In this document: positions 23,373-31,617 of the stretch, one piece after another | How the letters are laid out: every line of letters starts with the position of its first letter | How positions within the stretch are numbered: the first letter of the stretch is position 1 | Origin: an uncultured Thalassolituus sp. | Lineage (GTDB): Bacteria; Pseudomonadota; Gammaproteobacteria; Pseudomonadales; Oceanobacteraceae | Direction of reading: 5' to 3' | Assembly (NCBI GenBank): GCA_913061435.1 | Contig: CAJXUK010000007.1 | Span: 35,604-99,603 of the forward strand | Length of the DNA stretch: 64,000 nucleotides | Notes under the pieces: model-generated | The model's database searches: none | The model's input: the letters and a program-made list of their open reading frames with translations, nothing else | Told to the model about the DNA's origin: nothing | Translations under genes and position numbers: made by a program

Positions 23373-25053
23373 TCGCAGCTAACACACTATTAATGGTTGC
23401 CGTCATAATATCTTGATGCTCGCTCACACCCTGATATTTACGCTTATTGATTTTAATTTGAACAAACGCCATGGCTTGGGCATGAGTGCCTTTGCTTAGT
23501 GCAATTTGATCAAAGTGCTGAACCTGAAAATCAATACCCAAGGTTTTGTGTAAGCCATCGCTTAATGCCGAAATGACCCCTGTACCTTGGCCATGAATGG
23601 TTTCGGTTTCGCCGTGAATACTGCCATCGCAAATGCTGGCTTGAATCGATTCTTGCTCACCTTGCTTATGAACTTCATAACCCAATACTTGATACTGTTG
23701 CTCACAATCTTGGTGGGCGTTAATGAACTGTTGTTGAAAAATGCTGTACATGGTTTTGTTGTCCACTTCACAGCTGTGTTTTACGCTATAAGCTTGCACT
23801 GCTCGGCTTAATTCAATTTGCATCCAACGTGGTAAATTAATACCAAACTCATTTTCCATAATGTAAGCCACGCCGCCTTTACCCGATTGGCTATTAACGC
23901 GAATAACCGACTGATAGTCGCGGCCAATATCACGAGGGTCGATAGGCAAGTAGGCAACATCCCATTGCTGATCGTCTTGTTGAATGGCTAAGCATTTTTT
24001 AATGGCGTCTTGGTGGCTACCCGAGAACGCAGTGTAAACCAATTCTCCGTACCAAGGGTGGCGTGGATGGGTTTTGATTTTTGTGCATTCTTCTACCGTC
24101 GCAATCACTTCATCAGCAATCGATAAGTCTAATTCTGGGTCAACACCTTGGCTGTATAAATTCATTGCCATAGTGACTAAATCCATGTTGCCAGTGCGTT
24201 CGCCATTGCCCATTAATGTGCCTTCAATACGGTCGGCACCGGCTAATAGAGCCATTTCTGCTGCGGCAACTGCGCAACCACGGTCATTGTGAGTATGGAT
24301 TGAAATAACAATGTTTTCGCGTTGGTTAACGCCCTTGCAAAATGTTTCTACCTGGTCGGCGAATACGTTGGGGCCTGCACACTCAACCGTAGCGGGTAGG
24401 TTGATAATGGTTTTGTTGTCAGCCGTTGGCTGCCATACATCGATCACAGCATTGCACACTTCAATAGCAAAATCGGTTTCAGTGCTGGAAAAACTTTCGG
24501 GTGAATATTGGAAAGTCCAATCAGTCATCGGATACTTTAGCGCTTCAGATTTCACCTTTTTGGCACCGTTTATTGCGATATCGATAATACCTTGTTTGTC
24601 TAAAGCAAATACTTTTTCACGCTGCACTGGGGAGGTTGAATTATACACATGCACAATGGCACGATCGGCACCGGCCAATGACTCATAGGTGCGCTCAATT
24701 AATTCATCTCGTGCTTGTGTTAATACTTGGATGGTGACGTCTTCGGGGATTTGATTTTCCTCGATCAACCAGCGCACAAAATCAAAGTCGGTTTGAGAGG
24801 CCGAAGGAAATCCCACTTCAATGTGCTTAAAACCCATTTTTACCATTAGGTGCCACATTTTTTGCTTCTGTATAACCGACATAGGTTCAATCAATGCCTG
24901 ATTGCCATCACGAAGATCAACCGCACACCACTGCGGTGCTTGCGTTATAACTTGGTTTGGCCACTGACGATCTTGTATCTGAATCGTGGGCATACTTTTT
25001 TGAAAAGACTGATATTTTGTGTGATTAAAACGCTGTGGTTGGGTTGTGTTCAT
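23335..25053 (-). CDS. leuA: 2-isopropylmalate synthase (long LeuA form)
   Basis: First committed step of leucine synthesis, condensing acetyl-CoA with 2-oxoisovalerate. The 572-aa length matches the LeuA2/actinobacterial-type enzyme rather than the roughly 520-aa enterobacterial one. Motifs: CAVDLRDGNQALIEPM at the active site, HIEVGFPSASQTDFDF, the metal site HTHNDRGCAVAAAEMALLAG and GTLMGNGERTGN, and a C-terminal regulatory domain with the leucine-binding-like DGSIHGETETIHGQGTG. No leucine-rich leader peptide is visible upstream. A 7-bp dyad lies about 100 bases before the start. Confidence 0.95.
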   Translation of the reverse strand: MNTTQPQRFNHTKYQSFQKSMPTIQIQDRQWPNQVITQAPQWCAVDLRDGNQALIEPMSVIQKQKMWHLMVKMGFKHIEVGFPSASQTDFDFVRWLIEENQIPEDVTIQVLTQARDELIERTYESLAGADRAIVHVYNSTSPVQREKVFALDKQGIIDIAINGAKKVKSEALKYPMTDWTFQYSPESFSSTETDFAIEVCNAVIDVWQPTADNKTIINLPATVECAGPNVFADQVETFCKGVNQRENIVISIHTHNDRGCAVAAAEMALLAGADRIEGTLMGNGERTGNMDLVTMAMNLYSQGVDPELDLSIADEVIATVEECTKIKTHPRHPWYGELVYTAFSGSHQDAIKKCLAIQQDDQQWDVAYLPIDPRDIGRDYQSVIRVNSQSGKGGVAYIMENEFGINLPRWMQIELSRAVQAYSVKHSCEVDNKTMYSIFQQQFINAHQDCEQQYQVLGYEVHKQGEQESIQASICDGSIHGETETIHGQGTGVISALSDGLHKTLGIDFQVQHFDQIALSKGTHAQAMAFVQIKINKRKYQGVSEHQDIMTATINSVLAAINAYLAEQKVAA

Positions 25054-25150
25054 ATAGCACCTAAATAATCTACAAGCTGGATTTAAATCTTTTGATTTAA
25101 TCTATGGGCTTAACTATATAGATAAAAATAGGAGAATGATGGCAAATATC

Positions 25151-25169
25151 AGCAAGAAATGATCTTGCT
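25151..25169. promoter_or_regulatory. inverted repeat upstream of leuA
   Basis: AGCAAGA (25151-25157) and TCTTGCT (25163-25169) form a perfect 7-bp dyad with a 5-base centre, 98 bases upstream of the leuA start. It could be an operator or a small hairpin. No regulator is known for it. Confidence 0.4.
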
Positions 25170-25251
25170 TAGCAATAATTATCTAATATTTAACCTTAAT
25201 TGGGTTTTATTTTGCTTTTGGTTAGCTGCGGGCATGAAAAGTTGCTGGCAA

Positions 25252-25273
25252 TCGCTCATTTTAGAGTGAGCGA
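25252..25273 (-). terminator. weak hairpin after desaturase gene
   Basis: TCGCTCA and TGAGCGA form a 7-bp stem with an 8-base loop, 31 bases past the desaturase stop. Only a weak T-rich stretch follows on the minus strand, so termination is uncertain. Confidence 0.4.
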
Positions 25274-25303
25274 ATGCGCTGGCTGTAATACTACTTCGGG
25301 TAT

Positions 25304-26464
25304 TTAATGTTCAGGGTAACGAGTATTGGATTGTTCGACGCTAATAATTGTTTGGCTATGGTTGTCCCAAAGTATGTAATTAAAAGCATGGGGAATTTCG
25401 CGCAATGAAATACGTTTAACACGATCAAATAACGCCTTGTATTGCTGGTGGCACTTAACCAAGTTGTAGTTGGGGATACGTGCTGATAAATGGTGAATGT
25501 GGTGGTAAGCAATATCGGCGGTGAACCAGTTTAAAATCTTAGGTAATTTTAAATAACTGGTGCCATCAAGGGCGGCTGTAAAGTAATTCCAATCCTCGTC
25601 ACCTGCCGCATAAGATTCTTCAAAATTATGTTGAACGGTGAATAATATCAGGCCAATGGCTCCGCCTAAAGATAAAGCAATAATGTAAACGCTAAAGAAT
25701 TCCAATACACCAAAATAACTAGCGGCAAAAAACCAAGCCGTTAAAAGTACTAGGTTATTCGCTGTCATGTGACGGTATTCTTGCCAAGTGTTCCAGTAAT
25801 TCGTCTCAAACTCGCTGCTAATCTGGCTGTTGGGTTTTGAGAAGTCTTTTAATTTTTGTTGTAAGAAAAATCCTGCAAATTGAAGGCTGCCTTTTATCCA
25901 GGTAAATCTAGGATTAAAAATAAAATAAAGAAAGCCAGCCAAAGGTGCCATGCGCATTTTACGCTGATTGGCATAAGCTTTTCTTTGTTTGGGGGTGAGT
26001 TCAGCAAATTGATCTACTGATAAAACTGCTAAAGGACCGCGGTATTTATTCCAATTACCATTAGTAGAGTGATGATAGTCGTGGTGTTTAGACCAAACAT
26101 ATTGAGGTACGCCACACAGTACACCAAAAATAAATCCAGCTATCTTGTTTTCTCTGGGGTTTACATACAAGCAGTTGTGGCCGCAATCATGCAGCATCAC
26201 AAATACACGTATAACAAATAAAGTAAGCAAGGCGGTAATGCCTGCAGCCAGCCAATAAGAGACCGCTAAACTTTCGATTGCCGCAAATAACAAAATAAAG
26301 AAAGGCACAATAGTTGTCAGTGTTTGGGCAAAAGCTTTGCTATTGCTGCGCACAGCGTATTCTTTAATGAGAGCATTTTTTTCGGTTTTTAAGGTATTAC
26401 TGGCTAAAACAGAAGCTGCGATTGGGGCCTGCTGTTCTTGTTCGTCAAGGATGAGCGTGGTCAT
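25304..26464 (-). CDS. membrane fatty acid desaturase
   Basis: 386-aa integral membrane di-iron desaturase. The three histidine boxes are HDCGH, HHDYHH and HHIHH. Hydrophobic pairs lie near residues 50-90 and 230-280 (AASYFGVLEFFSVYIIALSL). The box pattern and GPQHN-like segment FTVQHNFEESYA resemble acyl-lipid omega-type desaturases (DesA/FADS) that raise membrane unsaturation, a common trait of cold marine bacteria. I chose the ATG at 26464 (MTTLILDEQEQQ) over an upstream TTG at 26503. Single-gene unit. Confidence 0.88.
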   Translation of the reverse strand: MTTLILDEQEQQAPIAASVLASNTLKTEKNALIKEYAVRSNSKAFAQTLTTIVPFFILLFAAIESLAVSYWLAAGITALLTLFVIRVFVMLHDCGHNCLYVNPRENKIAGFIFGVLCGVPQYVWSKHHDYHHSTNGNWNKYRGPLAVLSVDQFAELTPKQRKAYANQRKMRMAPLAGFLYFIFNPRFTWIKGSLQFAGFFLQQKLKDFSKPNSQISSEFETNYWNTWQEYRHMTANNLVLLTAWFFAASYFGVLEFFSVYIIALSLGGAIGLILFTVQHNFEESYAAGDEDWNYFTAALDGTSYLKLPKILNWFTADIAYHHIHHLSARIPNYNLVKCHQQYKALFDRVKRISLREIPHAFNYILWDNHSQTIISVEQSNTRYPEH

Positions 26465-26564
26465 TGTTGTTATTATTAACTCTAATGGTATTTTTAGCGT
26501 CAAGTATTGCAGTATTCTAAAAGCCTGTAAAACTGTGTGCCATTTTTTATTGTAAGGAATTATC

Positions 26565-27458
26565 GTGACCAGTGCTCAGCTTCTTAGTCAATGGGTTTTG
26601 CCTGTTGCACTTGCCTTGATGATGTTTGCTATGGGGCTAGCACTTACGCTCAATGATTTTCGCCGAATTAAGATTTTTCCTAGACCTGTTATTTTAGGTA
26701 TTTTACTGCAGTTTTTACTTTTACCAACTTTGGCTTGGGGGATGATCTTGCTATTAGGATTGTGGATAGATATTCCGCAGTTATTAGCGTTTGGTATTTT
26801 GATTCTAGCCGCTTGCCCCGGCGGAGCGACATCGAATGTTATTTCTCATTTGGCCGGTGGTGACGGTGCGCTGTCTATTTCGATGACAGCCATTGTCAGT
26901 GTGTTGATGCCCTTTATTATACCAATAAGCTTGGCGTATCAGCTTTCTTGGATAGCAGAGGATCCGCTAGGTATTCACTTACCTATTATGAAAACCATTA
27001 CGCAGCTTGTGCTGGTGACTGCGCTGCCTGTGATCTTGGCTATGTGCTTGAGATATTACTGGCCAAGTTGGGTATTAAAAATTGAACCCAGTTTTAAAAA
27101 AATAAGCGGTTTATTATTCTTGTTATTGGTTCTTTCTTTACTTGCTGTGCAGTGGCCACAATTAAAGTTGTTGGGAAGCACAGTATTGGTTTTGTGCATC
27201 GTAATGAGTTTGTCTTTATGCGTTGTCGCCATGTTGGCTGCTTATGGCATGGCCAAAAAACAAGGTTTTGATGTACGAACAGGAAAAACTTTGGCAATAG
27301 AAGTGGGTATTCAAAATGCAGGAACAGGCATCTTTATCGCCGCAGTTTTATTGCATAATCCTCAGCTGGCTCTGATCCCCTTAACCTATGGTTTGGTGAT
27401 GAATATTCCTGCGCTGGCTTTGATTGCTATTAATGCGCGTAAGTTTTCGTTGGGTTAG
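26565..27458 (+). CDS. bile acid:sodium symporter (BASS) family transporter
   Basis: 297-aa inner-membrane protein with nine to ten hydrophobic segments. The family signature is ACPGGATSNVISHLAGGD, plus IEVGIQNAGTGIFIA near the C-terminus, the second Na+-site motif. BASS members transport bile acids, pantothenate, keto acids or other organic anions with sodium; the substrate here is unknown. The start is a GTG at 26565 with a good Shine-Dalgarno sequence (AAGGA, 7 bases away). Confidence 0.88.
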   Translation: MTSAQLLSQWVLPVALALMMFAMGLALTLNDFRRIKIFPRPVILGILLQFLLLPTLAWGMILLLGLWIDIPQLLAFGILILAACPGGATSNVISHLAGGDGALSISMTAIVSVLMPFIIPISLAYQLSWIAEDPLGIHLPIMKTITQLVLVTALPVILAMCLRYYWPSWVLKIEPSFKKISGLLFLLLVLSLLAVQWPQLKLLGSTVLVLCIVMSLSLCVVAMLAAYGMAKKQGFDVRTGKTLAIEVGIQNAGTGIFIAAVLLHNPQLALIPLTYGLVMNIPALALIAINARKFSLG

Positions 27459-27474
27459 CTGGGTGATGATATGT

Positions 27475-27504
27475 TTGGTTATTTAAAAGTGCTTCTGTTA
27501 TTAT
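27475..27504 (+). promoter_or_regulatory. candidate rnpB promoter
   Basis: TTGGTT (27475-27480) and TATTAT (27499-27504) with an 18-base spacer place the start close to the first paired base of the RNA at 27511. Confidence 0.5.
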
Positions 27505-27510
27505 CCGCGC

Positions 27511-27875
27511 CGGAGACGCCTAGGCAATCGTCGCTTTTAGCATTTATGTTGAAAGGGGAGGAAAGTCCGGGCTCCACAGGGCAGGGTGCCAGATAACGTC
27601 TGGGCGGTGTAAACCGACGACAAGTGCAGCAGAGAGAAGACCGCCGATGGCTCGTTCGCGAGCACAGGTAAGGCTGAAAGGGTGCGGTAAGAGCGCACCG
27701 GACCACTGGTAACAGTTGGTTGCAGGGTAAACTCCACCCGGAGCAAGATCAAATAGGCTCTCTTATGGCGTGGCCCACGTTGAGAGCGGGTAGATCGCTT
27801 GAGCCTGCGAGCAATTTCAGGCCTAGATGAATGATTGTCCAAGACAAAACCCGGCTTATCGGGCGTCTCCACCAG
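27511..27875 (+). ncRNA. rnpB: RNase P RNA, bacterial class A
   Basis: Catalytic RNA for tRNA 5' maturation. The universal core is clear: GAGGAAAGTCCGGGCTCC, then AGGGCAGGGTGCCAG near the 5' side, GGGTGCGGTAAGAGCGCACC in the specificity domain, GTAAACTCCACCCGGAGCAA, and CTTGAGCC followed by GGCCTAGATGAATGA near the 3' side. The outer helix pairs GGAGACGCC (27512-27520) with GGCGTCTCC (27862-27870). The ends are set by that helix and the terminator. Two minus-strand ORFs over it are shadows. Confidence 0.97.
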
Positions 27876-27880
27876 ATTTT

Positions 27881-27920
27881 AAAATCCCTTCATGGTTGCA
27901 TGAAGGGATTTTTTTTCTTT
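27881..27920 (+). terminator. rho-independent terminator of rnpB
   Basis: 14-bp perfect stem AAAATCCCTTCATG (27881-27894) and CATGAAGGGATTTT (27899-27912) with a 4-base loop, followed by a T-rich run. Confidence 0.95.
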
Positions 27921-27960
27921 TTTCTTTTTTTCTTTTTTTAAGTTAAATAAATTAAAAGTT

Positions 27961-28222
27961 TTATTGACCAAGGGCCACTAAGTTGCGGCCACTTTCTTTA
28001 GCTTTATTGGATGCAGAATCTAATGCGACGGCGATGGAAGCGGTCACTTTAATGACAGTGTCTTTGAATATTATGTCGTTATTTTCTATGGCACTGCGGA
28101 TGCGCTGAGCGAAAGACAAGGGTGGATACCTCTATCAATACTTTATCACCGCAGGCATGGCCATAATTATCGTTAATTGCTTTAAAATGATCCTTATTAA
28201 AAGTTTGTACGGCGGTAAATAA
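27961..28222 (-). pseudogene. remnant of a GGDEF-domain (diguanylate cyclase) gene
   Basis: No intact ORF, but minus-strand translation gives recognisable pieces in two frames. DHFKAINDNYGHACGDKVL is the conserved start of a GGDEF domain. After a frame change come AQRIRSAIEN, KVTASIAVALDS and NKAKESGRNLVALGQ, the C-terminal part of the same domain, ending in TAA at 27961. The segment that should hold the GG[DE]EF catalytic motif is deleted, and the 5' part is missing beyond a TAA near 28240. It is a decayed gene with no enzyme activity expected. Confidence 0.8.
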
Positions 28223-28310
28223 AAAAGTTAATTATACTGACAAGTGTAATAATGCGACTCTTCTGCCATTTAGCCGCAGTATGCGATTCAGTTTTATCTG
28301 AGATCGTTCT

Positions 28311-29234
28311 TTATTTGTCACGACAGGCTTCATCGGGCCACTCAAATTCAATAGTCGTATGCGTGAGTTTAAAATCTATTAACTGCTGTTTAATTTGTTG
28401 TTTTAATTGCTGCTGCTCTGCACTGCCTAGCGCTTGGCTGAGCGTTAAATGCACTGTCATAACATTTGATTCACCATCTAACGACCATAGGTGTAAATGA
28501 TGTAGGCTATCGACACCGTTTAGTCTAAGCAGGGAATTTTTAATGCCTTCAAACATGGCAGCGTCTGGACTGGACTGAGCAAACAGTTTTAAGGTAGTCC
28601 ATAAATTGCGCACTACGTTGATTAAGATAAATAAGGTAAAAGCAATTGATAGCAAGGGGTCGAGTATGGGGACTTCTGCAAACATCAAGACGATTGATAC
28701 AATTAATACAGCCACCCAACCTAGTACATCTTCTAATAAATGCCAGTTTAAAATACGTTCGTTAAGGGTTTTTCCTGCGCTGAGTTTGTAAGCAGCAAAG
28801 CCATTAACGCAAACGCCAAAAATAGCCAATAACAGCATGCCTTGTGCTTCTGGCATGACAGGTTCAAATAACCTAGGAATCGCTGTTGTCATCACCCAAA
28901 CCGAACCAATGATCAGTACTAAGCCATTTAATAGCGCACCAAATAGAGACAAGCGTCTAAAACCATAACTGAACTCACTGTTTGCTTGCTTTTTACCCAG
29001 CTTATTTAATACCCAAGCACTGCCTATAGAAAGTGTATCGCCTAAATCATGTACAGCATCCGCCATAATGGCGGTACTGTTGGTTAACCAGCCACCGATA
29101 AATTCAACAATAGTAAAACCAAGGTTTAGAAAAAAAGCCCAGCCAATACGATTTGAACTCATGTCTTGGGTATGGCTATGAGCATGCGAGTGCGAGTGCG
29201 AGTGCGAGTGCGAGTGATTGTCTTGTGTCTTCAT
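28311..29234 (-). CDS. cation diffusion facilitator (CDF) metal exporter
   Basis: 307-aa inner-membrane Zn2+/Co2+-type exporter. The N-terminus is a His-Ser repeat (residues 7-23) coded by a TGCGAG microsatellite, likely a cytoplasmic metal-binding tail. Six membrane segments follow, with metal site residues in ADAVHDLGDTLS (TM2) and NWHLLEDVLGW (TM5). The C-terminal domain with HLHLWSLDGE and MTVHLTL is the CDF regulatory fold. It resembles CzcD/ZitB. The nearest upstream gene is divergent, so it is probably monocistronic. Confidence 0.92.
   Translation of the reverse strand: MKTQDNHSHSHSHSHSHAHSHTQDMSSNRIGWAFFLNLGFTIVEFIGGWLTNSTAIMADAVHDLGDTLSIGSAWVLNKLGKKQANSEFSYGFRRLSLFGALLNGLVLIIGSVWVMTTAIPRLFEPVMPEAQGMLLLAIFGVCVNGFAAYKLSAGKTLNERILNWHLLEDVLGWVAVLIVSIVLMFAEVPILDPLLSIAFTLFILINVVRNLWTTLKLFAQSSPDAAMFEGIKNSLLRLNGVDSLHHLHLWSLDGESNVMTVHLTLSQALGSAEQQQLKQQIKQQLIDFKLTHTTIEFEWPDEACRDK
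29185..29214. repeat. TGCGAG hexanucleotide microsatellite in CDF gene
   Basis: Five perfect TGCGAG units, coding for His-Ser pairs on the minus strand. Slippage changes the number of histidines without changing frame. Confidence 0.85.
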
Positions 29235-29374
29235 GTAATATTCACACCTACTATTCGTTTAATTAATACATATTAAGTATTACAAATCATTTCATTCATG
29301 GCTTTGCTATGGTTAGCATGAATACAGATTAACGATTTGAGTCATATAAGTCACATTAAGTCAGGAGTTTGGCG

Positions 29375-30616
29375 ATGGATTTTGAATTAAGCCCCAAAGC
29401 AAAAGATTATGTAAAGCGCACTAAAGCGTTTATTAAAAAGCACATTGAGCCGATTGAAGCTGAATTTTGGGCTGATATTACCGAAAAACAGAATCATGGT
29501 GATTGGACACAGTGGGAAGTGCCTGAGATCGTTCAAGAGTTAAAAGCCAAAGCCAAAGCTGAAGGCTTATGGAACATGTTTTTACCTTGCGATGAACTAG
29601 GCGCAGGTTTGAGTGTGATGGAATACGCCTCGGTGGCGGAAGAAACTGGCCGTAGTTTATTGGCCCCGACCATCTTTAACTGTAATGCTCCAGATTCTGG
29701 CAACATGGAAGTATTGTGGCGATATGGCAGTGATGAACAAAAAGCACAGTGGCTAACGCCATTGTTAGCCGGCGATATTCGTTCAGTTTTCTTTATGACC
29801 GAGCCAGAAGTTGCATCGTCTGATGCGACTAATATGGAAGCGACAGCAATTGTTGAGGGTGATGAAGTTGTATTGAACGGCACTAAGTGGTGGTCGAGCG
29901 GTGTGGGTGATCCACATTGCAAAGTTGGTATTTTCATGGCTAGTACTCCCGATGAGAGTAAAGACCGTCACCATCAGCATTCAATGGTGTTGGTACCTTT
30001 GGATACTCCCGGGGTGAAAATTGAGCGCATGTTGCCGGTATTTGGTGCTTATGATGCGCCTCATGGGCATGGTGAAGTTAGCTTTACTAATGTTCGCTTG
30101 CCAGTTTCAAGCTTTATTAGCGGCCCAGGTATGGGTTTTGAAATTGCACAAGGTCGTTTGGGCCCTGGCCGTATTCATCACTGCATGCGTTGCTTAGGTG
30201 CAGCTGAAAAATCATTAGAGTTGATGGTTGATCGTGGAATGAAGCGTACAGCATTCCACAAGCCGATTATGAAGTTGGGTGGTAATTCTGAGCGTTTGGC
30301 TGAAGCCCGTATTGCTATTGATCAGGCACGCTTATTAACATTATTTGCGGCTTGGAAAATGGATAAAGTTGGTGCTATGGCAGCAATGACAGAAATTTCG
30401 GCTATTAAAGTTGTGGCTCCTAATGTGTTACAGAAGGTGGTTGACGATGCCATTCAAATTCATGGTGGAGCCGGGGTGAGCCAAGATACTCCACTTACCG
30501 CTTTTTATATGCAGGCGCGTTCTTTACGCTTAGCGGATGGCCCTGATGAAGTGCATAAAGGCGTTATTGCTCGTATCGAACTTGCTAAGCGTGGTTTCCA
30601 CAGACAAAAACGCTAG
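29375..30616 (+). CDS. acyl-CoA dehydrogenase (ACAD10/11-like)
   Basis: 413-aa FAD-dependent dehydrogenase. It begins MDFELSPKAKDYVKRTKAF, with an AGGAG Shine-Dalgarno sequence 7 bases before the ATG at 29375. Motifs are FFMTEPEVASSDATNMEATA for FAD contact, LNGTKWWSSGVGDP, GRLGPGRIHHCMRCLGAAE, and the C-terminal IHGGAGVSQDTPL and RLADGPDEVHKGVIARIEL. These features fit the ACAD10/11-like group, often acting on branched or long substrates. It stands alone with its own terminator. Substrate unknown. Confidence 0.9.
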   Translation: MDFELSPKAKDYVKRTKAFIKKHIEPIEAEFWADITEKQNHGDWTQWEVPEIVQELKAKAKAEGLWNMFLPCDELGAGLSVMEYASVAEETGRSLLAPTIFNCNAPDSGNMEVLWRYGSDEQKAQWLTPLLAGDIRSVFFMTEPEVASSDATNMEATAIVEGDEVVLNGTKWWSSGVGDPHCKVGIFMASTPDESKDRHHQHSMVLVPLDTPGVKIERMLPVFGAYDAPHGHGEVSFTNVRLPVSSFISGPGMGFEIAQGRLGPGRIHHCMRCLGAAEKSLELMVDRGMKRTAFHKPIMKLGGNSERLAEARIAIDQARLLTLFAAWKMDKVGAMAAMTEISAIKVVAPNVLQKVVDDAIQIHGGAGVSQDTPLTAFYMQARSLRLADGPDEVHKGVIARIELAKRGFHRQKR

Positions 30617-30649
30617 CGTGTTATAGCTATTGCTAGTTGTTTAATCTTC

Positions 30650-30690
30650 AAACTCGATGTTGGTGTTTACTAACATCGAGTTTGCTGTTT
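30650..30690 (+). terminator. rho-independent terminator after acyl-CoA dehydrogenase
   Basis: AAACTCGATGTT (30650-30661) and AACATCGAGTTT (30672-30683) form a 12-bp perfect stem with a 10-base loop; T-rich bases follow. Confidence 0.88.
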
Positions 30691-31021
30691 TTAATACTCC
30701 CGTCTTTGTTTTTGTCCGCAGCCCTTCGCTTTCTCCCCTCCTAGGAATAGTCACAATGCGACAAAAGTGTGAGTGTTCACTCTTAGTTTTTCACATGGTT
30801 AGTTAGTGACCACTATTTATAACAAAAATGTCTAAATAAATTTTAATAATATTGTTGGTGAGTACTAACTTAAAGTTTTACTTTAACTTGTATGCGCAGA
30901 GCCACGGTTGGTATGGCTTTTATACAAGGTAATTCTTTCGCTTTTTGATTTTGTGTCGTAAATAGTGGCTAAGTCATTGTGATCTAACGCAAATTTTCAT
31001 ATATCCACAGTGTGGTTAGTC
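30691..31021. other. upstream region of the dcw cluster
   Basis: AT-rich, with no ORF and no clear repeat. It precedes the mraZ promoter. A TGTGAGTGTTCACTCTTAG segment near 30770 contains a partial dyad (GTGAGTGTTCAC). I see no further feature I can support. Confidence 0.5.
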
Positions 31022-31050
31022 TTGCAAATCCGTCTCAGCGTTTCTATAGT
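31022..31050 (+). promoter_or_regulatory. mraZ (dcw) promoter
   Basis: TTGCAA (31022-31027), 17-base spacer, TATAGT (31045-31050): a good sigma-70 promoter. The predicted start near 31057 falls at the edge of the MraZ boxes. Confidence 0.75.
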
Positions 31051-31058
31051 GTGCATCA

Positions 31059-31083
31059 GTGGAATAAAGTGGGTAATAGTGGG
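31059..31083 (+). promoter_or_regulatory. MraZ operator, three 10-bp-spaced boxes
   Basis: TGGA at 31060, TGGG at 31070 and TGGG at 31080, each preceded by G or AG and spaced exactly 10 bases. MraZ is known to bind TGGG-type direct repeats spaced by one helical turn upstream of its own gene and to repress dcw transcription. Position just past the promoter supports autoregulation. Confidence 0.85.
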
Positions 31084-31152
31084 TTTTTGTAGTTAAATTT
31101 AACGATAAATAAAACTTCAAACTCTATTCAATCTTTTGGATAAGGAATACCA

Positions 31153-31608
31153 GTGTTTCGTGGACTGAGTGCGGTTAATTTAGATGCTAAAGGTAGGCTA
31201 GCAATCCCGATGAAATATCGGCAATTGCTGGTGGATCTTTGTGCTGGGCGTCTAGTAGCCACAATTGATACCGAAGAACGCTGTTTATTGATTTACCCCG
31301 TTGATGAGTGGGAGCTGATTCAGGAAAAAATAGAAGCCTTACCCAGTTTTAATCCCAGTGCACGACGCATACAAAGATTACTGATTGGCCATGCTACCGA
31401 TATTGATATGGACGCTAATGGGCGCATGCTGTTGTCATCGCCTTTGCGTGAATATGCACAGTTAGAAAAAGAAACAGTATTGGTAGGGCAAGGCAAAAAA
31501 CTAGAGTTGTGGAGTAAAGAGCTATGGAATAGCCGACGCGATGATTACATTGCCGAGGTCAATTCTTTAGACACACTTCCAGACGAATTATTAAATCTTT
31601 CTTTATAA
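31153..31608 (+). CDS. mraZ: transcriptional regulator MraZ
   Basis: 151-aa AbrB-like DNA-binding protein that represses the dcw cluster. It contains two SpoVT-AbrB repeats: FRGLSAVNLDAKGRLAIPMKYR near the start and GHATDIDMDANGRMLLSSPLR in the second half. The start is GTG at 31153, with an AAGGAA Shine-Dalgarno sequence. Its boxes lie about 70 bases upstream. First gene of the cluster, 9 bases before rsmH. Confidence 0.96.
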   Translation: MFRGLSAVNLDAKGRLAIPMKYRQLLVDLCAGRLVATIDTEERCLLIYPVDEWELIQEKIEALPSFNPSARRIQRLLIGHATDIDMDANGRMLLSSPLREYAQLEKETVLVGQGKKLELWSKELWNSRRDDYIAEVNSLDTLPDELLNLSL

Positions 31609-31617
31609 AGAAGTCTT

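Noticed and set aside
25054..25303. Leucine attenuator leader upstream of leuA
   Set aside because: No short ORF with leucine codon runs and no terminator/antiterminator pair is visible; only a 7-bp dyad.
27479..27872. Minus-strand ORFs of 75 and 111 codons
   Set aside because: They lie entirely on the antisense strand of rnpB; the sequence is fully explained by RNase P RNA.
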